Below are positions 41,401 to 51,682 of a DNA stretch of 64,000 bases, in pieces. The translations under genes and the position numbers were made by a program. The notes beneath the pieces were generated by a model. It worked only from the letters and a program-made list of their open reading frames with translations. It made no database searches and had not been told where the DNA came from. Position 1 is the first letter of the stretch. Each line of letters opens with the position of its first letter. This DNA comes from Asterochloris sp. CNOR1 (lineage: Eukaryota > Chlorophyta > Trebouxiophyceae > Trebouxiales > Trebouxiaceae): NCBI GenBank assembly GCA_963969365.1, contig OZ017761.1, positions 1,054,001 to 1,118,000 on the forward strand. The letters run 5' to 3'.

Positions 41401-44400
41401 GCGTGCTTGTGGCCACATCTCCTCATAACAAGGTGGACTCCTGGTCTACCATGTGAGCATGATAGTGACGAGGCCCACCATAAAACCTGCACTGATTATA
41501 ACTGCGTTGTGGGCCTGGTGCCTGCTGTAGCTGCGACTGTGCTGGGTCTGACAAGGTGACACGCCAGTGAGGCGTCCGTCAACCCTAGCTGGCACATGCT
41601 GCGGGGTTGGCGGCCCCTTGTTCCACCCAGCCGTGAACCCAGATCTGAAGGCTAAGCGTGCACTCAATGCCAGGTGCCGCACGTTGTAGAGATGGCTGCC
41701 CTTTCCAGCCAGTCAGCGACGCAGTCCTGGCATGTACTCGTTCCCTTCATGCTGCAGGGTGACAACTACCCTTCTCAGCCAGCTGTGGACCTAGTGCTGA
41801 AAGCTAAGCATGATGGCGCCTTCAATTGTCGCATCCTGCCCCTGACAGCATTCACAATTTGGCTGACAGGATAAGCATGCACTCACCTCTAGCTGCCGCA
41901 TGCTGCAGGGATGATGGCTACCTCTCACAGCCGGCCTTGGACACAGTGCTGAAGATCAAGCTGTATTACGAATCCCTCACCCGCTTTGAGGGCACCACCT
42001 CACCTTACATCTACCCGCGCTATGGGCTGGGCGAGCTCCCACAGGTGTGGCCTGCGCACGAGGCTGCATGACCTCAGCATGGGTCTTGTAGGCTTCTCAG
42101 TCAGCAACCATGACAGTCTTAGCCAGTGACCCAAGCCAGCACAAGAGGGCCCAGGTGTGGTCTGTTGCTACAGACACATCATGAGGCTGCATGGCCTAAC
42201 CTTTGTGTGGGCTGGGTAGCCAGGGGAGGTTCTGCAGGTGAGTCTGCAGCCACAAGATTCATGAGGCTGCATTGCATTGTTGCTGATGTAGTCTAGTGTG
42301 AGCTGGGCAGGCAGACGAGCTTCCACTGGTGTGTCTTCAGTCATACACTGCTCTTTGTGGCTGCATGACACTCATGCCGGTCCGATGTTGTCTGTGCTGA
42401 CTAGAACAGCAAGCTTCCTCAGGTCTGGCTTCAGAAGCTGTTGCTGTCTTGCGACTATCTGGCTTATCAGTCCCTGTTTACCCATCACACCAAATTGCAG
42501 CTGGCTGCCATGTCTGCAGAAGGGTGCTGCAGGCTAAGCAAGCTGCCAGGCATCTTGTGCCATCTTTGTGTGCTCCATGGAGCACCTGGGTGGGTCCAAA
42601 CACGCCAAGCTGCCCGTGCTGCCCCCGCCCTGCAGGCCTTTGCGCGGCTCAGCGCCGTGTGGGGAGGCACCTACATGCTAGCCAAGCCAGACGTGAAGGT
42701 GGCTTTTGATGAGAGTGGCAAGGCCATCGGCGTGACCAGCGAGGGGCAGACCGCCAAGGCAAAGCTTGTGAGCAATGCTTCCTGCTTACTGCGCAAGCAA
42801 GTCCCTGGGGTCATGACCTATACGCCTGCCCACTTCCTCCATCACAGGGCTGCCTGCACCTCAGACGGCTGTCAGTTTCTGCTGTGTCTGGAGCACCGGC
42901 GTCTGTGTGCCACATGCTGATCAAAACAGGACAAGAACCTTGCATTGCAACTCTCATGAGCATCTGTGTGCCAGCATACTTGTACCCAGTTGACTGCATC
43001 CAGTCAGCTGACAGGGGAAGCGGCCGGGGGGGGGGGCGGGGGGGGAGGGGGGGGGTGTTTGTGTGGCGGGGTGGGTCAGCCAGGTGTCACCTGCAGCCAG
43101 TTCAACCTCAACACTGCTGCATGCCTGCAGGTGGTGGGGGACCCCTCCTACTTCCCAGAGAAGGTGCGCCGCACCTCGCGTGTGGTGCGGGCCATGTGCA
43201 TCCTCAACCACCCCCTGCCCAACACCAACAACGCCTCCTCAGCCCAGATCATCCTGCCTCAGCGGCAGGTAGCTTGCTGCATGGCTGCATGGTGCTGCAG
43301 TGCTGCATGCTGTACCCACAGGCAGCAGCGGAAGGGCTGGTGCTGCAATGCTGCACCTCTCGGCGGCGGCATGAGAGAATGCTCTGCCCTGGTGTCGAGG
43401 CAGGGGACTTTCGCGCGGTATGCTTGCTAATGCAGCAATTGATGGTCTGTTGCTGCAGCAAATGCACTGCCTTCAAAGCGCAAGTGGTCACTTCCGTGCA
43501 GACCTGTCTGCGTGGCTGCACCATACAGGTCCTGCTATGAGACCAGAGAACAGCTATGTGTGCTGCAGCGGGGTGAACTCCTACAGCTGAGGTAGCTGCG
43601 CTCTGCATCAATATATCCTGCGCTGCAGCAGTGCTTTCAACCTAGTACTTGCTCGTGAATTATGAGCAAAGCATTTGGATGTACCATGTGTTGTTGCTGT
43701 GAGGCGACCCCGCAGCTGAGCTTCCACGGCCTCTGGTTCTGGTAAATGCCACTGTGCTCATCTTGGGCATTGCTGGTCTCTGGGAGGCATGTGTAGTGGT
43801 GCCTTGACACCTTGCCCTGCACTGCTGCTGCAAGCGTACTGCAGTTCAGACAGCTTTGCAATCTGATGCTCTGCTTAGAATACCGCCCTGCCGCGCCAGC
43901 ACCATCCAGCCGGGGAGGTGGCTCACAGCACCCCTCTCGCTCACCCTGCCTTGCCCTGCTGCAGGTTTGGATTGCTTCTCACCTTGACAAGCCACTTTTC
44001 TGCCATCCCGACAGCAATCGCTGCTGTGAGGCCTGACATACCCCCTCTTGCTCATGCCAACTTGTCCTGCTGCTGCAGGTTGCCCGCAAGTCCGACATCT
44101 ATGTGTTCTGCTGCTCGGCCGCCCATGATGTGGTTGCCAAGGACAAGTGGATCGCCTTTGTCAGCACAACTGTTGAGACTGCAAACCCAGAGGCAGAGCT
44201 GCTGCCAGGTGCGCAAGGATGCACAACTGCTTGCATGCTGCCCTCTGCAGCTGGATTGGCACAGTGCGTCCACACAGCATAGCCCCAAGGCTGCTCCTGT
44301 GGCTGAAGTCACTCACTAATGGGAAGGCTCCTGCAGCTTTGGCAAGAGCACATCTGAGGTATACGTGTTGGCACCATCAGACGGCCCTGCTTGGATTGGC

Positions 44401-45299
44401 TAGCTGCTGGTGGCACAAGGCTGTGCCAGTGTGCCTTGTACCAGCTCTATAGTCTGACATGTGGTGACGATGAGTGTACTGCAGCGCTGGTACGTGTGGA
44501 AGGCTTGGGATTGAGACTGTTCACCCTGTCACAGGGGTGGTGCCTCTCTGGCTCTTAGGAGCTCAATGCTGCATGCTTCTCCATGCTGGGTCCCTTTGAG
44601 GATGACTTCAAGGAGGCGACAGCAAACAACGACAAAGTCCTGGTGCAACAGAAACACACACTGGGCTGCCAGCGCCTCCATACTCGGCCAAGTGTGGCTG
44701 TTTTCCTGGTGCTGCAGGTATCTCCATGCTGGGGCCCATTGAGGAGAAGTTTGTGGAGGTGACAGATGTGATGGAGCCCCTAGAGAGTGGGCAGCGAGAC
44801 AAGTGCTTTGTCAGCAAGGGCTACGACGCCACCAGCCATTTTGAGACAACAGTGGAGGACGTGCTTGAATTGTACAGCAGAATTACTGGCAAGGTTGGCT
44901 TCTTGGGCTGCGTCTGATGCCTGCAGTGCTGGGGGCCCACATGGGTGGCCCTGCGGCCTGTTGCTCCATGTGATGCTGATAAAAGCTCTGTGCAGCTTGT
45001 GATGCTTCAGGTTGGTCAAGTAGGGCTGGATGGTATAGGTGCCGCTAGTGTTGCGCATGCCCTGCCATGTGCTGTCCAAGTGTGGAGACTACAGCTTACT
45101 GCCAAAGTGATGTCAGCTTGCTACCAGCAGACTGCATGTGCCCTGGTACAGCGTGTCCCAGGCTGCACCTGGGTTGGGGCGGGCGGGGGAAAGGGAGGCC
45201 TGTGTGCTCTGTAGGATCGGCAGTATCTCACCAAGGCAGTGGCTGCAGGTGCTAGACTTGAGTGGCAAAGACCCCACACAAGCCCAGGCAAACCAGTAA
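38446..45299 (+). CDS. GDI1: Rab GDP dissociation inhibitor
   Basis: Rab GDI extracts GDP-bound prenylated Rab GTPases from membranes and recycles them through the cytosol. Eleven exons: 38446-38532, 39054-39116, 39555-39684, 40085-40235, 40751-40894, 41909-42044, 42636-42767, 43131-43268, 44079-44208, 44718-44893 and 45249-45299, giving 445 residues, the usual length. Blocks match animal and plant GDI throughout: [106 protein letters not shown] and [16 protein letters not shown]. At the end of exon 1 the expected reading (SVDKLK joined to VLHIDRN) needs a TT donor (aag|ttgagg). A canonical GT at 38518 would keep frame but delete five residues. Several introns hold decayed copies of exon borders. 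Confidence 0.96.
38540..38855 (+). repeat. Decayed tandem repeat in Rab GDI intron 1
   Basis: Segments starting near 38543 and 38663 share tgcatgctgatgc, then tgcc/tgct-ggtccc, a gctcctcag block, caagc and tgtgggct, at roughly 120-base spacing. A third, weaker copy ends near 38850. They lie directly after the exon 1 border. Confidence 0.55.
41020..41215 (+). repeat. Two decayed copies of the end of Rab GDI exon 5
   Basis: Sequence resembling the true exon end (ctgaatgagatgaccattga, 40844 to 40894) recurs near 41024 and 41168, the second finishing in cacactgcacagg, like the real gccctgcacagg. Both are interrupted and lie in the following intron. Confidence 0.65.
41595..41960 (+). repeat. Three-copy array of the start of Rab GDI exon 6
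   Basis: The intron tail plus exon head beginning catgctgc(a/g)ggg occurs at 41595, 41748 and 41899. The copies read on as forms of ..ctcagccagctgtggac..gtgctgaag..aagc. Only the last is the used exon ([17 protein letters not shown]). Spacing is 153 and 151 bases. Confidence 0.85.
43026..43055 (+). repeat. Long G-tract with G-quadruplex potential in Rab GDI intron 7
   Basis: Runs of 11, 8 and 9 G are separated by a single C and a single A. This can form G-quadruplex DNA or RNA on the transcribed sense strand, 75 bases upstream of exon 8. Confidence 0.85.
44578..44625 (+). repeat. Decayed copy of the start of Rab GDI exon 10
   Basis: tctccatgctggg followed by tccctttgaggatgacttca at 44578 matches the true exon start at 44721 (tctccatgctgggg, then cccattgaggagaagttt), 143 bases downstream. 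The copy is intronic. Confidence 0.8.
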
Positions 45300-45463
45300 G
45301 TGCCGCCCCTCATGGCTCTGACTGCCGCTACGCTTTCTCTTTTGTCCCATGTCTGGAGTGCGCTGTGAAGCAGTCCGTCTCTATGTAATTATCATGAATA
45401 CATGGGCAACCTGGACATTGCATCGTTGTTTCAGGTTTTTTGAACCCAACTTGCACATCCCCG

Positions 45464-45468
45464 TGTAA
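45464..45468 (+). terminator. Candidate poly(A) signal TGTAA for Rab GDI
   Basis: TGTAA lies 165 bases after the Rab GDI stop, just before the 3' end of the converging minus-strand gene. Confidence 0.4.
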
Positions 45469-45516
45469 AAGATTCTAGCTAAATCCAAAGGCTGTCCCAC
45501 TTGGCTTTGGATGGGT

Positions 45517-48500
45517 TTACCGCATCACCATGCTGGAGTTGCGGGATCTGGAAAACGACTGCTGCAGCTTCTCATTGCCAGAGTCTGCAAAGGATCTGGC
45601 TGCTGCAACAGCTGCCTCTAATCTGGAGGGCTGGCGCCTAAGGTGAGACTGGTCACTGCTGCCTGAGTATGCAGCTCTGTCTGGTGCCCCAAATAGGGTC
45701 TGCAGATTCTCTCTGAACTGCTCAGCGCTGGCAGACTCCAACTCCAGCCATGCCACCAGAGCCTGAATGAGCCTGTCTGCCTGCTGGGGGAATCTGCATC
45801 ATGGCAGGGGTGCGGCTGAGGCTGGCATGGGGTTGGACACGGCAGAGGCAGCTACTCAGCAAGCAGGTGCAGCTGGCAATGTCAGGCATTCAGCCATCCC
45901 TGCGCACAAAACAAAACAGCTCAGCCCTGCTCGATAAGGTCATGATACGGCCACAGCCTGCCCATACCACCCCACTAGCATCATGCCCGCTTCTCGTTTC
46001 CACCTGACACCATGGCGGGGGTTGAGGTTGAGGGGCTGGCTGTCCTGCAGCTCAATCATCTTCAGATAGTCCAGCACCTGGGGAGGCAGACCATCCTGTG
46101 CCCAATTCCGATCTGCAGGCAGCACACGGACCAGTGTCTGAGCAAATGTCAAGAAAATGCTGCTTATCAGGGCCAGCCCTTCTTGTGCATTACACTGTCC
46201 AGCAGGAGGCAGGACACTGGTCAGGGTGTCTAAACCTAATTAGTGTCCAGCACCAGTGGTGCAAGCTGCCCCCCCAACTCAAGACTGGCTGCTGGGCCTG
46301 AATGCAGCACAGCAGCTGCAAGCATTTCTAATAGCAGCGGGTGCTGTGCAGCATGCTGGCCTGCAGGTGCTACATCGCTCAGGATGTCTGCACTGTGGTG
46401 TCCATCCAGGCCCGGCTGTTGAGCCAGGATGCGGTGTGCGCCTCTGTAGGCAGCACATGCGGTGCAGATTGTTGGCCTGTAAGTCAACTGTTGCTCAGGA
46501 CTGTTGCATCCTGCCAGCAGTTGGCAGGTGGCAGACCTGTGCACTGGGTCATGGCCAAGCAGGTGCCTGCAGTGCTGCAGGGTGGATCGCTGTCAGGCAG
46601 CCCCCCCAAGCTGACGCAAAGCTGCATGCACATCTGCAGCGCAGTGTCTTGTCAGACGTTTCCAGCTGGCGCAGCCTCTGCTGTGGCGTCAGCGCAGCGT
46701 GACAGGCAGGCTGCAGCAGGGACCCACCTGCAGGGAAGCCGAAGGATAGGCTCCTGTGGGTGCCCAGCACCTGCGACTTGAACCTCTCAATGTGGGGGGA
46801 CACCTGCCCTGACCCGCTCCTGGACAGGAAACCCTGCAGAGACCCTGGGGACTGGGCCTGCACCCGTGCAGCTGGGAAGCCGGCGCGACGGGCGGGCAGG
46901 CGCTGCTCAGGTGGGCTGGACAGCAGCGGTGAGGCCGGGGCTGGCTGCCACTGGGGCTTGCTGCTGGCCCAGCCGGGCTGCTGGCCTGCAGGACGAGCGG
47001 GAGCACATCTTTACTTGTGCCCTCTGTGCCACTGGAGGAGCAGACATTGGCCTGTGCATGCTTGGCTGATGGAGGCTGGTCACTGCTGGGAGGGCAGGCC
47101 TGCACCACCCGCAGAAGTACGGAAGCATGTGGACTCTCTGCAGACCTCAACGGGGTCCCATGGGGGCTGGCGCAGAACCAGCCTGGCTGCTGGCCTGCAG
47201 GGCACCGGGGTGCTTGTGCACACTCTGCGGACTGAGCCAACTGAGGCTGGCGCTGGCCCAGTCAGGCTGCTGAGAGGCCAGCCCTGCACAGCATGCAGAA
47301 GGCGTGCCTGCCTGGCAATCCCTGAGGAGTTGTTGCAAGATGCGCCCAGATCTTCCTTTGCTGTGCACTTCCTGTTTGCAAGTGAGCCATGCTTGGCACC
47401 TGTCTTACCCAGCTTCAAAAGCGCTTAGCAGAGGGGTTCATGCGAGAAGCAGGTGCAGGTGCTCCTGCTTGCATGCAAAGCAAGAGCAGGCAGAAGTGTT
47501 TCGGCCTGGGCAAAGCAAGTGCACTGCTTTTCATGCTAGGTAGCAGGGCCAAGCATGACGAGCACACGCTGATGTCCACATGTGTGATGGTCCAGCCGAC
47601 AACCCGTGCTGCTGCAGGGCAGTGGCCTCAGCGTGCAGCCTTACTTGCCAGGCATGAGGCCCACCTGTGGGCAGACACTTCTCCCCCTCGCCTGCCCTGC
47701 TGCTATGTGGTGGTGTGCCTTGCTGGGCAAAGCCAACTGCAGGGCGTGAGGGTGAACCAGGCCCACCTGCAGGCCAGCGCAGTAGCCCACTATTGGGCCA
47801 AATCTGCGTTGCCCGCAACTTCCATCTCTTGCATGTGACCCTGCTACACTTGCTCCAAGCCCACCTGTAGGGGAGCGCTCCTGCCCCCTGCCTGCCTTGA
47901 AGCTGAGCCTCAAAGGAGACCGCTCTGCTGGTGGTGGCGGCGCGGGGGCGGCATGGCCAGGGCCGGCAGCACCAGCCTGCCCCACCCCGCTCCCCTGCTG
48001 CTGCCTGGGGCCCTCACGTGCGCCGCTGTCCCAGTCTCCCTCCTGCAGGCACCACCTCACTCTGACTGCCTGTGCAGACTTCAACCCTGCCGCTTTGGCC
48101 ACCATGTCTGCAACAGCAGGCTGATGCGGTCTGCCTGCGGTCAGGTGTGCAGTGCTCACACCCCTGCCACCCCCCAACAGCAGAGTCCCACACTGCCAGA
48201 CTAGTCTAGGGCTGTTTGTCTTGGCAACTCATGTGATGACTTGAAGGAGAATAGCAGTCTAAGATGTCTGCCTGACGCCGTCAGCTGCACCGCAGCACCA
48301 GTACGCTTGCTGCAGGCATGGTGCATGTTTGCCACCTTGCACGTAGGTGCCACTTAAAAAGGCAGGGCCAGGCGAAATGCCGCCCTGGTAATGGTCTCTG
48401 AGCACACTGAGATGTGCAAAGCCATCATGCTGCTCAGTGGAATTGGCGATCATGCTCTGGAGGTGCAGACTGTGTGTTGATTGGCCCCTCATATGTGCCT

Positions 48501-50425
48501 AGTTCTAGCCCTGTCACATCTGCGCCTGCCCCTTGCAGCATGTTGCACAAGCCGCAGTTTGTGGCCTGCAAGGGTGCCAACCTGCTTGTCAGTGCGCCTG
48601 AGACCGGCTGTGCCCGTCCGCTCCCTGTTGCTGATGCTCTGTGTGCTTTGCACCAACCCAGGGTGAGGCATGGCTGTGCCCACCTGCTCGTCAGTGTGCC
48701 TGGGGCTGGCTGTGCCCCTGCGCTCCCTGCTCTCCTGCACCATCTTCCCAGCAGATCCCAGCAGCGCCTCCAGGTCAGTCTTCACCCGAGTTGAGCTCTA
48801 GCCGGTGCAAAAGAAGCACAAATGAGCACAGCAGAATACGTGACCAGCAGTTGGCTAGGCTCAGCACAGCACTTGGGCCCGCATCAAGCTTCGTGGTGGA
48901 CAAGACTGTTGCACTTCAGCGCCTCTGGTGCTTGAACAGCACTCCCTTCCCCTCCCGCCCTCCAGTCCCACATCTAATGCCCAACACCTGGGTTGGACAA
49001 GATATTAGAAGAATAACTTGGGCAGTGTGAGCAGAGGTTGGGCGCCCCCGCAATGCAGCTGTCAGGGCAGCTTCATCTAGACTGACAACTTGCAGATCTC
49101 TGGCAAGAAAGGGGCTGCTGCAGACAGCTGCCACAGTCCAGCAGACTCCAGGGCAAACCTTACTGGAGTGGCCTTCGGGCCCCTGCCAAAGCTGCCTCCC
49201 GGCAGCTGCCTGGCCTCATGTGAAGCGCTGGCAAAGCCTAGACTCCTGCTTGGGCTGCGTTCACTGCCTGCTCCTCCTGCAGGAAGAGAGCACTCTTCCT
49301 GCGAGTGCCATCGCACATTGCAGGGACAGCTGAGGGTACAGCAGGAGCTATTGTCGTCACTGGCTTGGCCTGTGCAGGTTTTCTTGGAGGTGCTTTATGG
49401 AAAAAAGGGCATCTTGAGATCTGATGCAGAGCCCACTGAAACTCAACAACTTCTGTCAAGCTTGACATGCTCTTCATGAGACGCTGGCCAGCAGCTGGCA
49501 GAGCATTGCCTTCGTCATGGCCCAGCTCAGCGCTGCGAGGCCGTCGTGCGCCCTGAAGCTCTGGATAAAGGCCTGTACATGCGGCAGGAGGGGAGGATTT
49601 ACCTGCTGCTGCCTGGGGCCTGCCAGAGCCTGATGGGCTGTGGCTGCTGTTCGCATTCTCCCCGTGCAGCCTGCCAAAGCCTGGAGGGCGGCTGCTTTGC
49701 ACTGCGCGGTCCCCCCGGGGCCTCCCGAAGCCTGATGGGCTGTGACTGTGGACCGAATCATCGCCCTGGGGCGTGCCAAAGCCAGGGGGGCTGCGGCTGT
49801 GCGCTGCCTCCCCTCCAGAGGCTGGCTCCAGGCGGCGAGGGGATCTGCTGATGGGCTGCTGGAGGGCCTTCCTGGACTGGTACTGCCTGTCCAGGGTCCG
49901 CACGAACTCGCCCTACAGCCAGCGGCCGAAGTGAGCATGTGTGCCAGTAACATTCGGGGGCAAGCATGTGCTACACAGAGGAGCATGCAGGCGGACAGGA
50001 TGCTTGGGCAGAAATGCAGATAGGATGCTTGGCCAACAGCAGCCAAGCTGTGACATGCTGTGAAGCATTTGATGCAACACCAGGTAGCGCCGGGTCCGGC
50101 TGCTTGATGCTGCACACATGTTCTGAAGTGCATGTCCTCAGCAGTGCGCCTGCCCAACTCACAGGTGAGGGCAGAGGAGCTCCAAGCGTTGCACTGATGT
50201 CTGCCAGAAGGGTTCTGCATGCGCATCCAGGTCCAGCTTGGTGACAGAATGTACATTATCGGCCATGCAAGTCGATGATGGCCAACACTCTAATCGGCAG
50301 CCACCTTTCCCTGATGCCTGCAGGGCCCACCTGGTGACATTGGGATTCGATTGCAGCTGGGAGAGCACGCTCCTGGTGTGCTCGCTCACCAATAGCTCTT
50401 TGTCCTGTGGTGTGCGCCAAGCCAT
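45517..50425 (-). CDS. Large low-complexity protein of unknown function
   Basis: I do not recognise this gene. The proposed start ATG at 50425 gives MAWRTPQDKELLVSEHTRSV...SNPNVTR before a GT donor near 50327. Next is an exon near 49910-49480 with EFVRTLDRQYQSRKALQQ, a run of about five drifted repeats of the type SHSPSGFGRPRG(D/E), then a segment LMKSMSSLTEVVEFQWALHQ. Later exons carry Pro/Ser-rich text (for example AERSPLRLSFKAGRGQERSP near 47890), SPHIERFKSQVLGTHRSLSF near 46770, a helical block WAQDGLPPQVLDYLKMIELQ near 46060, and a last exon near 45781-45517 (ADRLIQALVAWLELESASAEQF..., stop TAA at 45517). Boundaries between these are not resolved and the region could be two genes. A scaffold-like protein is a guess. 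Confidence 0.42.
47655..47910 (-). repeat. Three-copy donor-side array in the unknown minus-strand gene
   Basis: The plus-strand string cccacctg(t/c)(g/a)(g/g) recurs at about 47659, 47761 and 47859, close to 100-base spacing, with similar flanks rich in gccctgcc. On the minus strand each is an ...ag|gtgggc donor context. The copy at 47859 borders the likely exon. Confidence 0.55.
48577..48765 (-). repeat. 102-bp tandem duplication in the unknown minus-strand gene
   Basis: acctgcttgtcagtgcgcct at 48579 recurs as acctgctcgtcagtgtgcct at 48681, and both continue through ggctgtgccc to cgctccctg, about 50 bases of clear similarity. Confidence 0.8.
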
Positions 50426-50577
50426 GGCTCTCAGGGCACAGCACACTTCTTTTTAATGGAGAAACGTCGTCCTACCTGACAAATCACACTGAGGCGCTTC
50501 TTCTATCTCGTCAAGCCCAGATATGGAGGGACAAAATAGATCCATGGATCATAAAGGAGGAGCCGTGGAGGTACGAC

Positions 50578-51682
50578 ATGGATGCTCTCTGGGAGACATC
50601 CGACAAGTGAGGTCTTGCCAGCTTCTGCCTTGATGTCGCAGGTGCCACAAGGCCTGGATGTAGGTCTTGACAGGTGCCTTCCTGTAGGCACCTCCAAGCC
50701 ACTGCACAAGGAGACCTGCAGGCGCTGAAGGTGGCCTGGCAGCAAGCTGGTCACTCCTGGCATGCCCATGCGTGGGGAAAAGCTGGTCACTCCTGGCATG
50801 CCCATGCATGGGCCAGAAAGTTGTGTGCTGCAGCAGCTGCTGGAGGCCACCTGGGGTTGCTGCGATGGCTGCGCCTGAATGGCTGCCGTTGGAGTCAGGG
50901 CACGTGCTCAGGCGCAGCCAGAGGGGGCCACCTGGCAGTCCTGCAGTGGGCGCGACACAATGGCTGCAGCTGGGATGAGGACACCTGCGCCAAGGCAGCT
51001 AGAGGAGGCCACCTGGCAGTCCTGCAGGGGCGCGACACAATGGCTGCAGATGGAATGGCGATACCTGCACCGGGGCAGCTGAAGGAGGCCACCTGGCAGT
51101 GCTACAGTGGGCTCGCCAGAGCGGCTGCAGATGGGATGCAGGCGCGTGCTCACTCGCAGCCTATGGGGGCCACCTGGCAGTCTTGCAGTGGCGCGACACA
51201 ATGGCTGCCATTGAAGTAAGGACACCTGCGCCTTTGCCGCTGCCAGAGGCCACCTGGCAGTCCTGCAGTGGGCGCGACACAGTGGCTGCAGCTGGGATGA
51301 GGACACCTGCACCAATGCCGCTTCCGGAGGCCACCTGGCAGTGCTACAGTGGGCCCGTGAGAACAACTGCCCCTGGTCTGGTTCCACAACCTTTGTTGCA
51401 GCTTTCAACAACCACCTTGATGTCATGAAGTGGGCACGGCAGCAGCGATGACCCGCCTGTCCATGGTGGAGCCTTGATGAGCTGGGAGATGAGGCTGTTT
51501 ACTTGGATGTTGCCAAGGACAGCACCCTGGTGTGGCTTGCACAACAGGGTGCACCCCTGCCAGATGACGCCTATGCCTTTGCCTGCAGCTCTGCCAACTG
51601 GCTGACGCACACGTATATTACCTTGAAAGCCTTGCTGCCTGTTAAAATTGTGATGTACATACTGAATCTGTCTCTTGAGTAG
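50578..51682 (+). pseudogene. Ankyrin-type repeat protein (GGHLxVLQWAR class) with several frame breaks
   Basis: A short exon (50578-50606, MDALWETSDK) joins in phase to 50688, which encodes QATAQGDLQALKVAW and then repeats of the form AARGGHLAVLQWARHNGCSW, common in algal ankyrin-like families. The first repeats share a frame. From about 51027 the repeat motif moves to other frames: cctgcaggggcgcg and cttgcagtggcgcg each lack one base against cctgcagtgggcgcg. Near 51302 the repeats are again open (ASGGHLAVLQWARENNCPW) until TGA after WARQQR at 51451, with repeat-like and C-terminal sequence open beyond it to a TAG at 51682. An in-exon tandem duplication near 50750-50817 doubles GHSWHAHAW. 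This looks like a decayed gene; a 5' start at 50407 is also open. Confidence 0.68.

Noticed and set aside
43026-43055. Telomere-like or satellite repeat
   Set aside because: It is a simple interrupted G run with no repeating telomeric unit.
49474-50256. Minus-strand open frame of 260 codons beside the SPSGFGRP repeats
   Set aside because: It is a second frame over the same repeat region; the alternative frame gives repeating motifs and helical blocks, while this one gives irregular Ser/Ala/Pro text.
51440-51460. Programmed read-through or selenocysteine at the ankyrin TGA
   Set aside because: Other breaks exist upstream in the same gene, no Sec-like context or stem-loop was seen, and other genes here use TGA as a normal stop.
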